NCBI GenBank assembly: GCA_003279565.1 | Contig: QCHN01000004.1 | Location: 62,001-126,000 of the forward strand | Reading direction: 5' to 3' | Length of the DNA stretch: 64,000 nt | Origin: Prochlorococcus sp. AG-402-C09 | GTDB lineage: Bacteria > Cyanobacteriota > Cyanobacteriia > PCC-6307 > Cyanobiaceae | Made by a program: the position numbers and the translations under genes | The notes under the pieces: generated by a model | What the model was told of the DNA's origin: nothing | What the model saw: the letters and a program-made list of their open reading frames with translations, nothing else | Database searches by the model: none | Part shown: positions 42,094 through 50,840 of the stretch, one piece after another | Layout: every line of letters starts with the position of its first letter | How positions within the stretch are numbered: the first letter of the stretch is position 1

Positions 42094-42125
42094 AAAAGTT
42101 CTTAACCAGACCGTTAAGAACTTTT
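42094..42125. terminator. Terminator-like hairpin before the hli gene
   Basis: aaaagttcttaac / gttaagaactttt with a 6-base loop. On the minus strand it follows the hli gene by about 65 bp and would end that transcript; its symmetry also allows the other direction. Confidence 0.75.
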
Positions 42126-42188
42126 ACTAGATCTTTTCAATAGATTTTGAAAAAATTGTTGATAAGGCTTGAATGGATTGAGCTCCAT

Positions 42189-42296
42189 TTAGAAAATTCC
42201 AGGAATAATTTGTCCTGTTGTTGCGTACGCACCAAATGCGGCAACGAAACCAAGCATTGCTGCCCAACCGTTAAACTTTTCTGCTTCAGGAGTCAT
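42189..42296 (-). CDS. hli: Mini high-light-inducible protein (Hli, 35 aa)
   Basis: A 35-residue frame missed by the ORF track: MTPEAEKFNGWAAMLGFVAA then FGAYATTGQIIPGIF. It is the chlorophyll-binding single-helix core of Hli/SCP proteins. The ExxN part of the signature ExxNxRxAMxGF is intact (Glu6, Asn9), but the Arg position is Trp11. Hli proteins bind chlorophyll and protect photosystems under stress; many copies are scattered through Prochlorococcus genomes and islands. ATG start at 42296; terminator downstream. Confidence 0.85.
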   Translation of the reverse strand: MTPEAEKFNGWAAMLGFVAAFGAYATTGQIIPGIF

Positions 42297-42400
42297 GGCA
42301 AAAATGAAATCTGAAGTAAATATAAAGAAGAACTAGCTGTACTGTGAGTTTTTGCTTACGGCTTTTGATTATGAGATTTGATGCTTCTTATAAGAAAAGT

Positions 42401-42682
42401 TTATTTAGTCATCGAGATGATTTGTGCCGAGTGCAATCTTTTTTCTTGCTCTTTTTTTCTGGCTAAGTGGCTATTCAGTCTGGAGGAGCTAGCGCTGCAT
42501 TTAGAGGCAAGATTCAATTCGGATTGATGTATTGCTTTTCTTTTTGCCTTTTGCTTGAGCAACCGAATATTTAATTCAGTTGAGTTTGAATGACTTGGTC
42601 TGGAAGATAGAAACAATTCAGCGTTGTGGAGTGAGGTTCTCTTGCAAAGGCTTTTTCTGATTAAAGGAAGGTGATTCATCAC
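42401..42682 (-). CDS. Doubtful basic hypothetical protein (93 aa)
   Basis: A Ser-, Lys- and Arg-rich frame (LLKQKAKRKAIHQSELNLASK and similar) with no membrane segment. GTG/ATG starts at 42682/42679 with no clear ribosome-binding site. It lies between the hli gene and the duplicated tRNA block. It may be a real island gene or a chance frame. Confidence 0.25.
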   Translation of the reverse strand: MMNHLPLIRKSLCKRTSLHNAELFLSSRPSHSNSTELNIRLLKQKAKRKAIHQSELNLASKCSASSSRLNSHLARKKEQEKRLHSAQIISMTK

Positions 42683-42694
42683 GTTTCTCGGTAG

Positions 42695-42742
42695 AGGTAA
42701 CCCCGTTCCCTGTTACCTGAACATGCATTTCCCTGAGGAAAT
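42695..42742. other. Two tandem short hairpins
   Basis: aggtaac / gttacct (42695-42718) and atttcc / ggaaat (42727-42742) are perfect short stems 8 bp apart. They could belong to a small structured RNA or be promoter symmetry. Nothing else supports either. Confidence 0.25.
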
Positions 42743-42825
42743 CGAACGTACTAAAAGTGTAGTGGTTGATACCGTTTTATGCGATCAAGTGAAATACTCA
42801 ATTCTGATTGCTATGAAAAAATCAC

Positions 42826-42851
42826 CTTCTGCTTCTACGAATGGTTGCCAT
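42826..42851 (-). pseudogene. 5' fragment of a tyrosine recombinase gene (copy 1)
   Basis: From the ATG at 42851 this reads MATIRRSR and then leaves the repeat and meets a TGA within two codons. It is the same first codons as the longer integrase remnant at 43592-43913, duplicated with the tRNA block. Confidence 0.6.
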
Positions 42852-42906
42852 TTTTTAAGGTTGCATCAGGTCAGATGCATCAAGTAAAAATGGTCTAAAA
42901 ACAACA

Positions 42907-42936
42907 AAAGTGGACGCGAAATTGGACGTCCACTTT
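42907..42936 (-). terminator. Terminator of the tRNA-Tyr/tRNA-Thr unit (copy 1)
   Basis: Perfect 10-bp stem aaagtggacg / cgtccacttt with a 10-base loop, followed on the minus strand by tttgttgttttt. Lies 57 bases after the tRNA-Thr 3' end. Confidence 0.85.
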
Positions 42937-42992
42937 CAAAGATTTGTGATCCTAGTGCCTCAGATCACTTGCCCTGGTTAAGCTTCCGACGA

Positions 42993-43064
<72 letters not shown>

Positions 43065-43075
43065 TTGTGGAAAGA

Positions 43076-43157
43076 TGGGCCGGGTTGGATTTGAACCAAC
43101 GTAGGCGTAGCCAGCGGATTTACAGTCCGCCCCCATTAACCACTCGGGCACCGACCC
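43076..43157 (-). tRNA. tRNA-Tyr (GTA), copy 1
   Basis: The minus strand reads GGGTCGGTGCCCGAGTGG...CTGTAAATC...TTCAAATCC...CCGGCCCA, 82 nt with a long variable arm and anticodon GTA. Eleven bases upstream of tRNA-Thr. Identical to copy 2. Confidence 0.96.
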
Positions 43158-43338
43158 GATTTCTTTCCACGCGGCGAAGCATCTTTGCTTGACGCTTATT
43201 GAATATATAACTGCTTCAACTGATTGCCAAATTTATTTTAGGGAGTGCTGTGATCTGTGTTTAGTCCACTTTTAAGGGGGGGTGTGATCCATTGGAAGAT
43301 ACGTTACATTTTATACAAATAGATTGAATTAAATCATT

Positions 43339-43503
43339 TTGGCCGTAAAACAAAAGGCTTCAAAAAAGGACTATTCGAAAGTCACGATTAACCTGCCTAA
43401 TAACTTGATTGACTTTGTTGATGAACTCAAAATTGAATGGGGATTGAAGAGTCGAGAAAGTGTTTTTACAAGACTCCTTGAAACGATTTCAGAAAACGAC
43501 TAA
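43339..43503 (+). CDS. Ribbon-helix-helix (CopG/Arc-like) DNA-binding protein
   Basis: A 54-residue frame between the two repeat copies, missed by the ORF track. TTG start at 43339, TAA at 43503. After a basic N-terminus (MAVKQKASKKDYSK) it reads VTINLPNNLIDFVDELK then GLKSRESVFTRLLETI: a beta strand and two helices in the ribbon-helix-helix layout. Such proteins are dimeric repressors, common as control or antitoxin genes on small mobile elements. The start codon is weak but the domain pattern is convincing. Confidence 0.65.
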   Translation: MAVKQKASKKDYSKVTINLPNNLIDFVDELKIEWGLKSRESVFTRLLETISEND

Positions 43504-43591
43504 GAAAAAAATAGATTTAAAAGATGTAGTCAGTCCATTTTTTAATGATTTTCATCCGATTTAAAGTGAAACGAGATTAGCTATCGTCTCG

Positions 43592-43913
43592 TCAGAGAGC
43601 AAAATGTCTGATGGAAAGTTCCTCTAGAAGAATTCCTCCCATCCAGCTGTTGGCCAAAACTTTTAAAGGGTATTGTTCGTTAAAACCGCTGCGGTGATCT
43701 TGAAGTGGTCCTTGGATATATAGATCAATTGCTTCTCGGAAGATTTGTGGTGGTTTTAGATCAAGTTTTGCTGGCGTTTTAAGAGAACTTTCAACAGCAT
43801 TTGCCCACAGTTTTTAGCTGCCATAGAGCTAAAAGTTTTGGACGTTTGGCCTTGATATTCTTCTTCCGAATTAGTGCTTGCCAGCCACTTCTGCTTCTAC
43901 GAATGGTTGCCAT
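43592..43913 (-). pseudogene. Frameshifted, truncated tyrosine recombinase (phage-type integrase)
   Basis: Starting at the ATG at 43913, the three minus-strand frames read in succession MATIRRSRSGWQALIRKK, then EYQGQTSKTFSSMAAK, then LWANAVESSLKTPAKLDL...FREAIDLYIQGPLQ...YPLKVLANSWMGGILLEELSI, ending at TGA 43592. Joined, this is the usual N-terminus of phage-type integrases (WQAxIRxKGYxxxSKTFxxxxxAxxWAxxVE) plus the core-binding domain. At least two frameshifts are needed, one in an A-run. The catalytic domain (Arg, His-x-x-Arg, Tyr) is missing. The gene runs away from the tRNA pair in the same orientation. The family call rests on pattern recognition, not on a search. Confidence 0.7.
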
Positions 43914-43968
43914 TTTTTAAGGTTGCATCAGGTCAGATGCATCAAGTAAAAATGGTCTAAAAACAACA

Positions 43969-43998
43969 AAAGTGGACGCGAAATTGGACGTCCACTTT
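43969..43998 (-). terminator. Terminator of the tRNA-Tyr/tRNA-Thr unit (copy 2)
   Basis: The same 10-bp stem and loop as at 42907-42936. It separates the tRNA genes from the integrase remnant. Confidence 0.85.
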
Positions 43999-44054
43999 CA
44001 AAGATTTGTGATCCTAGTGCCTCAGATCACTTGCCCTGGTTAAGCTTCCGACGA

Positions 44055-44126
<72 letters not shown>

Positions 44127-44137
44127 TTGTGGAAAGA

Positions 44138-44219
44138 TGGGCCGGGTTGGATTTGAACCAACGTAGGCGTAGCCAGCGGATTTACAGTCCGCCCCCATTA
44201 ACCACTCGGGCACCGACCC
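44138..44219 (-). tRNA. tRNA-Tyr (GTA), copy 2
   Basis: Identical to 43076-43157; intact, 82 nt, anticodon GTA. Upstream on the minus strand a TAATCT box about 15-20 bases away could be its -10 element; copy 1 has different upstream sequence. Confidence 0.96.
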
Positions 44220-44318
44220 GATCCACTTAATGAGATTAACAGTAAACGGTGCCACTTTTCTCGAATTTGTTGGTCCTTTGAGGTTGGAATCGATACGATC
44301 ATTAAAGATGTTTGATTT

Positions 44319-44765
44319 GTGATGAATATGGATCTTTTATTCATTAATGGACCGAATTTGAATCTTGTTGGAAAACGGGAGCCAACTATATATGGCTCAC
44401 AAACGTTAGAGGATATTCAAGAAGAGCTATTGACTTTAGCGAGTGAGCTTGACGCCAAGCTTGAATTTTTTCAGAGTAATTCAGAAGGCGAGATGATTGA
44501 TTGCATTCAAAATAGTGCTGGTTCTATTGACGGAATATTAATTAATGCAGGTGCTTATACACATACATCCATAGCTCTTAGAGATGCTTTATTGGGAGTT
44601 GCTATCCCTTATGTGGAAGTTCATTTAAGTAACATTTATTCTAGGGAAGAATTTCGCCATAAATCATTTCTTTCAGACAAAGCATTGGGTTTGGTTTGCG
44701 GCTTTGGAGCAAATAGTTATCAACTGGCCTTGCAAGGAATAGTTTCTCATTTAAAGATAGTTTAA
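44319..44765 (+). CDS. aroQ: 3-dehydroquinate dehydratase, type II
   Basis: A 148-residue type II dehydroquinase of the shikimate pathway. The N-terminus [21 protein letters not shown] carries the catalytic Tyr loop; [16 protein letters not shown] and [21 protein letters not shown] hold the catalytic His region and substrate site. GTG 44319, ATG 44322 and ATG 44328 are all possible starts. Forms a dodecamer in the family. miaE follows seven bases downstream. Confidence 0.95.
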   Translation: MMNMDLLFINGPNLNLVGKREPTIYGSQTLEDIQEELLTLASELDAKLEFFQSNSEGEMIDCIQNSAGSIDGILINAGAYTHTSIALRDALLGVAIPYVEVHLSNIYSREEFRHKSFLSDKALGLVCGFGANSYQLALQGIVSHLKIV

Positions 44766-44772
44766 ATGATTT

Positions 44773-45387
44773 ATGGATAATTCGAAATCTCAAGTTGTTG
44801 GGCAATCAAAGATTTCCTGGCTAATAAATAAAACTAATGAAGATTGGATAAATCTTGCAATTTCTAATCCAATGGAAATACTTTTAGATCATGCACATTG
44901 TGAGCGAAAGGCCGCTGGCGTCGCACTACAACTTATGTTTCGCTATGTAAGTGAACCTGGGCTGTCAGAGGTGCTAAGCCCATTAGCAAGAGAGGAGCTT
45001 GAACATTTTGAGAGAGTTTTATCTATTTTGAATGCGCGAGGGGAAAAACTTAAAAAATTAGCATCACCTCCATATGGTGCAATTTTGGCAAAAAACATTC
45101 GCAAAGATGAACCGTTACGAATGTTGGATAGCTTTCTAGTTGCCGGTCTTATTGAGGCAAGGAGTCATGAAAGAATGCAATTGTTGTCTATACATTCTCC
45201 TGATATTGAACTTAGCAATTTATACGCCGACTTACTAAAAAGCGAAGCTAGGCATTTTGGAATTTATTGGAAGTTGGCGGATGAACGTTTTGAAAGGAAT
45301 GATCTTACTTCTAGGTTGCAGGAATTAGCTAGGGTTGAATCTGATGCTTTAGTGAATATGCATGATAAGCCAAGAATGCATAGTTAA
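44773..45387 (+). CDS. miaE: tRNA-(ms2io6A)-hydroxylase, MiaE-like
   Basis: A 204-residue ferritin-like di-iron protein of the MiaE family, which hydroxylates the isopentenyl group at A37 of certain tRNAs. The metal-ligand pattern is visible: DHAHCERKAAG, REELEHFERV, EARSHERMQLL and KSEARHFGIYW. ATG start. Between aroQ and cobI on the plus strand with short gaps, so probably one transcript. Confidence 0.9.
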   Translation: MDNSKSQVVGQSKISWLINKTNEDWINLAISNPMEILLDHAHCERKAAGVALQLMFRYVSEPGLSEVLSPLAREELEHFERVLSILNARGEKLKKLASPPYGAILAKNIRKDEPLRMLDSFLVAGLIEARSHERMQLLSIHSPDIELSNLYADLLKSEARHFGIYWKLADERFERNDLTSRLQELARVESDALVNMHDKPRMHS

Positions 45388-45423
45388 CTATTCCTTTTTA
45401 GGAGACAGAATATCCCCAATCAA

Positions 45424-46152
45424 ATGAATTTTTTGACTATTGCGGGCGTAGGCCCAGGAGATCCCTCTTTGTTAACTCTTGCGGCAGTTGATGCAATTCG
45501 AGAGTCAACAGTTGTTTCTTATCCTGTCTCTACGAGAGGAGGAAAAAGTCTTGCTCAAAAAATTGCTTCCAAATGGATAACCAAAGATAAAAAAACAATT
45601 CCTTTACATTTTCCAATGGTTGACGACCAGAGCTCTTTAAAAAGTGCATGGAGATTTGCTGGGAATGAATTAATGAGGATGGTGGAGCAAGGCGAAAGAG
45701 TTGTTTTCCTTGCTCAAGGAGATATCTCGCTTTTCTCGACAGGCTCTTATCTTTTAAAGGTGTTTGAAAAATATCATCCAGATTGTCTCATTAAATTAAT
45801 TCCAGGAGTTACATCTTTTTCTGCAGCTGCCGCGAAAATCAAACTGCCACTTACTTATCAGGAGGAACAATTGCTCGTTGTACCTGTTCCAGATTCGAAA
45901 AACGAGTTAAAGATTATTTTGACCGATGCAGCTTTGATGAAAAGGATAGTTGTATTGCTCAAACTTGGAAAAAAATGGGAATGGGTCAAACCTTTGCTTG
46001 AAGAACTCGATCTAATAGAAAGCTCTATTTTTGCTGAAAAAATAGGATTTTCAGATCAACAAATTGTTAGGGCATCTGAAATGGACTCAGGTACTAGGCC
46101 ATATTTTTCTTTGCTATTGATTCGACAAAGTTGGCCTTTGACAATGCCCTAA
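45424..46152 (+). CDS. cobI: Precorrin-2 C20-methyltransferase
   Basis: A 242-residue SAM-dependent tetrapyrrole methylase that methylates precorrin-2 at C20 in cobalamin (pseudocobalamin) synthesis. Motifs: TIAGVGPGDPSLLTLAAVDAIR near the N-terminus, FLAQGDISLFSTGSYLL, and LIPGVTSFSAAAAKIKLPL. ATG start. Convergent with the dus gene, with seven bp between stops. Confidence 0.92.
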   Translation: MNFLTIAGVGPGDPSLLTLAAVDAIRESTVVSYPVSTRGGKSLAQKIASKWITKDKKTIPLHFPMVDDQSSLKSAWRFAGNELMRMVEQGERVVFLAQGDISLFSTGSYLLKVFEKYHPDCLIKLIPGVTSFSAAAAKIKLPLTYQEEQLLVVPVPDSKNELKIILTDAALMKRIVVLLKLGKKWEWVKPLLEELDLIESSIFAEKIGFSDQQIVRASEMDSGTRPYFSLLLIRQSWPLTMP

Positions 46153-46158
46153 AACTTT

Positions 46159-47151
46159 TTAGTTGAATTTAAGAAGTTCGTCTTCGAGGAGTTTTATTGC
46201 TTCATTTGGAGTGCTTGCTCTAACTAATTTTTGCCGAAGAGCAGCGGCGCCTTGAAAACCTCTACAAGTCCAATTCATATGTTTCCTAGCAATCAAAAGT
46301 CCATGATTGCCTTTCTTTAAAACAAGTAATTTGAGATGTTCTAAACATAAGCTGACTTTCATCTTTGCATCGGGTGGTCTAAAAGCTTTTTGATTTTTAA
46401 TTTCTGCATCAATTTGCCCAACCAGCCACGGAGCTCCCATGCTTGCCCTCCCTATCATTACTCCGTCGGCATTGGTAATTTTCAAGCATTCAATGGCATC
46501 TCGAGAGCTTTTAATATCACCATTAGCTATGACAGGTATATCTAATGATTTTTTGATTTTCGAAATAGCTTCCCAATTTGCATTCCCAGAGAAGCCTTGC
46601 TTTCTCGTGCGCCCATGAACAGTTATTAGTTGTGCCCCAGAGTCCTGCAGCCCTAAAGCAAAAGTTACTGGATCACTAGTGGTTTCATCCCAACCTAATC
46701 TTATTTTTACGGTTAATGGAATTGATATGGCCTTTGAAACCTCCTTGACGATTAATTGAGCAAGTTCTGGTTCTTTCAATAGAGCACTTCCTCCTCCTTT
46801 TCTGGCAATTTTTTTTACTGGGCAACCCATATTTATATCTATAAGAAATGCACCAGATGATTCGGCTTTGATGGCAGCATCTATCATTGAATCTGGCCGA
46901 TGGTCAAATAGTTGAACACCAACAGGTCCACTCTCCTCTGAAAGCTCAATTACTTTCTCTTCCCCATGACCTAGTTCAAGACTTTTAGCATTCACCATTT
47001 CTGTGAAAAGTAAAGCTTTTGGAGACCATCTACGAACAAAATTTCTAAAAATTTGATCGCTTACACCTGCAAGTGGGGATTGAAGAACTGGACAGTTTAA
47101 TAATCTAGAAGTCCCATTCCCTGATAAGAAAATTGGAGATAAAACTTTCAT
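46159..47151 (-). CDS. dus: tRNA-dihydrouridine synthase
   Basis: A 330-residue flavin enzyme reducing uridines in the tRNA D-loop. Motifs: QSPLAGVSDQIFR, FTEMVNAKSL, IDINMGCPVKKIARKGGGSALL (catalytic Cys in MGCP) and VHGRTRKQGFSGNANW. NifR3/DusB type. ATG start. Upstream gap of 324 bp to der. Confidence 0.95.
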   Translation of the reverse strand: MKVLSPIFLSGNGTSRLLNCPVLQSPLAGVSDQIFRNFVRRWSPKALLFTEMVNAKSLELGHGEEKVIELSEESGPVGVQLFDHRPDSMIDAAIKAESSGAFLIDINMGCPVKKIARKGGGSALLKEPELAQLIVKEVSKAISIPLTVKIRLGWDETTSDPVTFALGLQDSGAQLITVHGRTRKQGFSGNANWEAISKIKKSLDIPVIANGDIKSSRDAIECLKITNADGVMIGRASMGAPWLVGQIDAEIKNQKAFRPPDAKMKVSLCLEHLKLLVLKKGNHGLLIARKHMNWTCRGFQGAAALRQKLVRASTPNEAIKLLEDELLKFN

Positions 47152-47475
47152 TTTTAAAGTAGTATTGGATTTTTCTCAGTCATTACAAAAAAACAAAGTG
47201 TGATTTGTTTCGCTGTTTTCAGAAAATAAACACAAAATACTTAATGAGGCTTGTAAGGAAATTGGGACTTGCAGAGAAACTATCAAAACCAGAAAGATTG
47301 TTATTAAAGATGGTTTGGTAGTTAATGAATCCTTTTTTTTTGTTAATCTTTTTAGGGAAGTTTGATTTCTAAATTTCATTTTGGAATCGAACTCTTTGCT
47401 TATACTTGCAGTATGAAGAATTAATCTTGATTTTGACCTATAAAGGTTAAATAATCTTATGAAAGGTAGAGAATT
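47152..47475. other. Spacer between dus and der
   Basis: About 320 bp between divergent genes. A plus-strand open stretch (ENKHKILNEACKEIGTCRET-like, ending near 47361) lacks a start codon and may be a decayed reading frame. The 67-codon minus-strand ORF in the track looks like chance. Confidence 0.4.
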
Positions 47476-48840
47476 TTGCCGCTACCAATAGTCGCAATAA
47501 TTGGACGCCCAAATGTTGGGAAATCTACATTGGTGAATCGCTTATGTCAGAGCAGAGAAGCCATTGTTCATGATGAGCCAGGTGTAACTAGAGATCGAAC
47601 TTATCAAGATGGATTTTGGAGAGATAGAGATTTTAAAGTTGTAGATACAGGTGGTTTGGTCTTTGATGACGATACTGAGTTCCTCCCTGAGATAAGAGAG
47701 CAAGCCAATCTTGCGCTTGAAGAAGCCGTCGTTGCATTAGTAATTGTTGATGGGCAGGAGGGGGTTACTACAGCTGATGAATCGATTGCTGAATTTTTGA
47801 GATCTCATTCTTGTAAAACACTCGTTGTGGTTAACAAATGTGAATCTCCCGAACAAGGGTTAGCAATGGCCGCTGAATTTTGGAAGCTTGGGCTAGGTGA
47901 GCCCTATCCAGTTTCTGCCATACATGGTGTGGGAACTGGTGATCTACTTGATCATGTGGTTACGTTGTTCCCTTCTAAAGATTTAGATGAAGTAAGTGAT
48001 TCTCCTATTCAATTGGCAATTATTGGTCGACCAAATGTAGGCAAGTCAAGCCTTCTTAATTCTATTTGTGGAGAGACAAGAGCGATTGTTAGTTCGATTA
48101 GAGGCACGACTCGAGATACGATTGATACTCGAATCACTCATCAGGGTAAGCAATGGAAATTAGTTGATACAGCGGGAATACGTAGACGTAGAAGTGTTAA
48201 TTATGGTCCAGAGTTCTTTGGGATTAATCGGAGTTTTAAGGCGATAGAAAGAAGTGATGTTTGTGTATTGGTTATAGATGCTTTGGATGGCGTCACAGAA
48301 CAAGATCAAAGGCTCGCAGGTAGAATTGAGCAGGAAGGAAGGGCTTGTTTGATTGTCGTAAATAAATGGGATGCTGTCGAAAAAGATAGTCATACAATGT
48401 CAGCAATGGAAAAAGAGATTCGCTCAAAACTATATTTTCTCGATTGGGCCGAGATGATTTTTACATCTGCGCTTACGGGGCAGAGAGTTGAGGGCATTTT
48501 TGCCTTAGCTACTTTGGCAGTTGATCAGAATCGAAGAAGGGTTAGTACATCAGTTGTTAATGAGGTTCTAACTGAGGCTTTGAAATGGAGAAGTCCTCCC
48601 ACCACGAGAGGCGGAAAACAGGGGCGTCTTTATTACGGTACTCAAGTAGCCATTAATCCTCCAAGCTTTACTCTTTTTGTGAATGAAGCTAAATTGTTTG
48701 GGGAAACTTATCGAAGATATATTGAGAGACAAGTTAGAGAGGGTCTTGGGTTTGAAGGGACTCCTATAAAATTATTTTGGAGAGGTAAGCAGCAACGTGA
48801 TGTCGAAAAAGACTTGGCACGCCAACAGAAAGGGGGCTGA
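47476..48840 (+). CDS. der: Ribosome biogenesis GTPase Der (EngA)
   Basis: A 454-residue double GTPase. First G domain: [14 protein letters not shown] (residues 9-22), DTGG and NKCE. Second: [22 protein letters not shown] and NKWD. A C-terminal KH-like domain follows. It is needed for 50S subunit assembly. TTG start at 47476 ([13 protein letters not shown]). Starts a plus-strand run with the EcfT-like gene. Confidence 0.97.
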   Translation: MPLPIVAIIGRPNVGKSTLVNRLCQSREAIVHDEPGVTRDRTYQDGFWRDRDFKVVDTGGLVFDDDTEFLPEIREQANLALEEAVVALVIVDGQEGVTTADESIAEFLRSHSCKTLVVVNKCESPEQGLAMAAEFWKLGLGEPYPVSAIHGVGTGDLLDHVVTLFPSKDLDEVSDSPIQLAIIGRPNVGKSSLLNSICGETRAIVSSIRGTTRDTIDTRITHQGKQWKLVDTAGIRRRRSVNYGPEFFGINRSFKAIERSDVCVLVIDALDGVTEQDQRLAGRIEQEGRACLIVVNKWDAVEKDSHTMSAMEKEIRSKLYFLDWAEMIFTSALTGQRVEGIFALATLAVDQNRRRVSTSVVNEVLTEALKWRSPPTTRGGKQGRLYYGTQVAINPPSFTLFVNEAKLFGETYRRYIERQVREGLGFEGTPIKLFWRGKQQRDVEKDLARQQKGG

Positions 48841-48855
48841 AATTAGTAATTATTT

Positions 48856-49740
48856 ATGGATTGGCTAAAAAAGATTCCAATTGGTCAATATGTCTCGGGC
48901 AATTCTAGTTGGCTTCGTTGTATTGATCCTCGAATCAAACTCTCTTGGATCTTTTTGTTTGTGTTATCTCCAATTTTAGCTAACTCTATCTGGAGGATTT
49001 CAATTGCTTGTTCTCTTTTACTAATTACATTTCTGAGTTTGCTACCTCCACGTATTTGGTGGAGGTCTCTAGTTTTTTTATTGGCTATCTCTTTTATTAT
49101 CGGATTATTGTCGATTGGTTTACCTGCGAGTGAAACATCGAGTGAATTGACCATAAGAGCACCTAATGAAATACCAGGAACAATTGTTTTGACTCGATCA
49201 TGGGAGATTTTCAGACTTGGACCATTAATCGTCGATCGGCGCTCTGCAGAATTAGGTATTAAAACTTCGACTCTTATTTTTACTGTTATTCACAGTGTGA
49301 ATTTGATGTTAATTACTACACCTCCTGAAGATCTTGTATGGGCAATAAAGTGGTTTTTTGCACCTTTAACTTTATTAGGAGTTCCTATGGAGAAATTGTC
49401 ATTTCAACTCCTTTTGGCTTTACGATTTTTACCTTTAGTTCAAGAAGAACTCCAAAACCTTTTTCGTTCAATTGGTGTGAGAGCAATTGAATTTAGAAAA
49501 TTGGGGTTTAAAAGTTCATTAGGTTTGTTTGTGACTCTGGGCGAAAGACTTTTGTCAAATATTTTGATCAGAGCAGAACAAGGAGCTGGTTCTCTAATGT
49601 TACGAGACGGGCTTTGGCTATCATCTCAACAATTACGACCTGGCATTGTTGTTAATCCTAGATATTTGTGGATTAATTTAGGTTCGATTTTTTTGCTTTT
49701 GATAGCCATTGTCTTGCGTTGTCTGTATGGTAAATCTTAA
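48856..49740 (+). CDS. EcfT/CbiQ-type energy-coupling transmembrane protein
   Basis: A 294-residue membrane protein of the CbiQ/EcfT family, the transmembrane coupling unit of ECF vitamin or metal transporters. Five or so hydrophobic segments; the coupling-helix signature appears as NILIRAEQGAGSLMLRDG. In Prochlorococcus it stands apart from ATPase and substrate-binding partners, none of which are next to it. It lies 15 bp after der and 18 bp before pipX. The substrate cannot be assigned. Confidence 0.85.
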   Translation: MDWLKKIPIGQYVSGNSSWLRCIDPRIKLSWIFLFVLSPILANSIWRISIACSLLLITFLSLLPPRIWWRSLVFLLAISFIIGLLSIGLPASETSSELTIRAPNEIPGTIVLTRSWEIFRLGPLIVDRRSAELGIKTSTLIFTVIHSVNLMLITTPPEDLVWAIKWFFAPLTLLGVPMEKLSFQLLLALRFLPLVQEELQNLFRSIGVRAIEFRKLGFKSSLGLFVTLGERLLSNILIRAEQGAGSLMLRDGLWLSSQQLRPGIVVNPRYLWINLGSIFLLLIAIVLRCLYGKS

Positions 49741-49758
49741 TTAAAAAAGAATTGAAAT

Positions 49759-50025
49759 TTGAACGCTGAACGCTATCTAAATCATCCAACTTTTGGAATG
49801 CTATATCTAGTGTCACCAGCCAGTAATGGTAGAGATGTATATGCAACTTTGTATGCACAGAAAATATTTTTTTTAGTTACTTTGCAACCACGGGGAGCAG
49901 CTTTTGAGGTGATTCCATATATGGATGCTCGTCATTATTCAGAAATGCATTTGTCTAAATGTAAGAGAGAAAAATCCTCCGATATAGACCTTTGGCAGGA
50001 ATTATTTAATCAGACTTTTATGTAA
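49759..50025 (+). CDS. pipX: PII-interacting protein PipX (NtcA co-activator)
   Basis: An 88-residue Tudor-like protein. The family pattern YLNHPTFGMLYLVS...DVYATLYAQKIFFLVTLQPRGAAFEVI is clear. PipX bridges PII (GlnB) and the nitrogen regulator NtcA according to 2-oxoglutarate and ADP/ATP status. TTG start at 49759. It is followed two bases later by pipY, the conserved pipX-pipY pair of cyanobacteria. Confidence 0.95.
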   Translation: MNAERYLNHPTFGMLYLVSPASNGRDVYATLYAQKIFFLVTLQPRGAAFEVIPYMDARHYSEMHLSKCKREKSSDIDLWQELFNQTFM

Positions 50026-50027
50026 CT

Positions 50028-50684
50028 TTGGTTGATTTGATGTTAATCGGCTCTTCTGAATTTAAGTTAATAAAAGATTCCTTACCTTTAGGGGTTCGCT
50101 TACTTGCTGTAAGCAAGGGACATTCTCAAGAATCCATTCGTAAACTTTCTGGTTTTGGACAGTTGGATTTTGGAGAAAGTCGTTTACAAGAGGCTGTTCC
50201 AAAAAAAAATGACCTGAATGATTTGAAGCAACTCCGATGGCATTTCGTCGGTTCATTGCAAAAAAATAAAGTTAGAGGAGTTGTTAAAGAATTTGACTTC
50301 ATTCATTCTGCTGATTCTTTGCCGTTGCTTGAAAGAATTTCTAGAATTTCACAAGAAGAGCAAAAAACTCCGAATATATTTTTACAAGTAAAGTTTAGGG
50401 ATGATCCGAAAAAGGGTGGGTTTTTAAAACAAGATCTGTTGAACAGTTGGCCCAACATTATTTCTTTGAAAAATATTAATTTGATTGGTTTAATGACAAT
50501 TCCACCAATTGCTTTTAATGCCCGTCAAAGAAAAGATTTATTTTGTGAATGTAGAAATCTTGCAAATCATTTGGAGTTAAAGGAGTGCTCAATGGGGATG
50601 AGCAACGATTGGCAAGAGGCAATTGAGGTTGGAGCTACTTGGATTCGTTTAGGATCTCTTTTGTTTGGTAAACGTCAGACTTAG
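50028..50684 (+). CDS. pipY: PLP homeostasis protein PipY (YggS family)
   Basis: A 218-residue PLP-binding TIM-barrel protein with no known catalysis. The PLP lysine is in LLAVSKGHSQESI (LAVSK); FGESRLQEAVPK and WHFVGSLQKNKVR are family motifs, and the C-terminal MGMSNDWQEAIEVGATWIRLG binds phosphate. TTG start. Works in pyridoxal-phosphate balance and, in cyanobacteria, is linked genetically to pipX. Confidence 0.94.
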   Translation: MVDLMLIGSSEFKLIKDSLPLGVRLLAVSKGHSQESIRKLSGFGQLDFGESRLQEAVPKKNDLNDLKQLRWHFVGSLQKNKVRGVVKEFDFIHSADSLPLLERISRISQEEQKTPNIFLQVKFRDDPKKGGFLKQDLLNSWPNIISLKNINLIGLMTIPPIAFNARQRKDLFCECRNLANHLELKECSMGMSNDWQEAIEVGATWIRLGSLLFGKRQT

Positions 50685-50840
50685 AGAAATTGTTGAAGAT
50701 ATGAAAAAACTAATAAAAAAGCTTGCCCCATAAGATAAGGAACGTTATTTAAGTATATGGTTCATCTTTCATGTTTTTGAAGATGTATCGAATGTTGGCT
50801 TATCCAACTTTTTAACAAATCATCCCGAGAGGATTAACTG

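Noticed and set aside
42002-42130. GTG-initiated 42-codon frame before the hli gene
   Set aside because: Its last third is the terminator stem, and there is no ribosome-binding site.
47176-47379. 67-codon minus-strand ORF between dus and der
   Set aside because: Composition resembles spacer DNA and no family pattern is visible.
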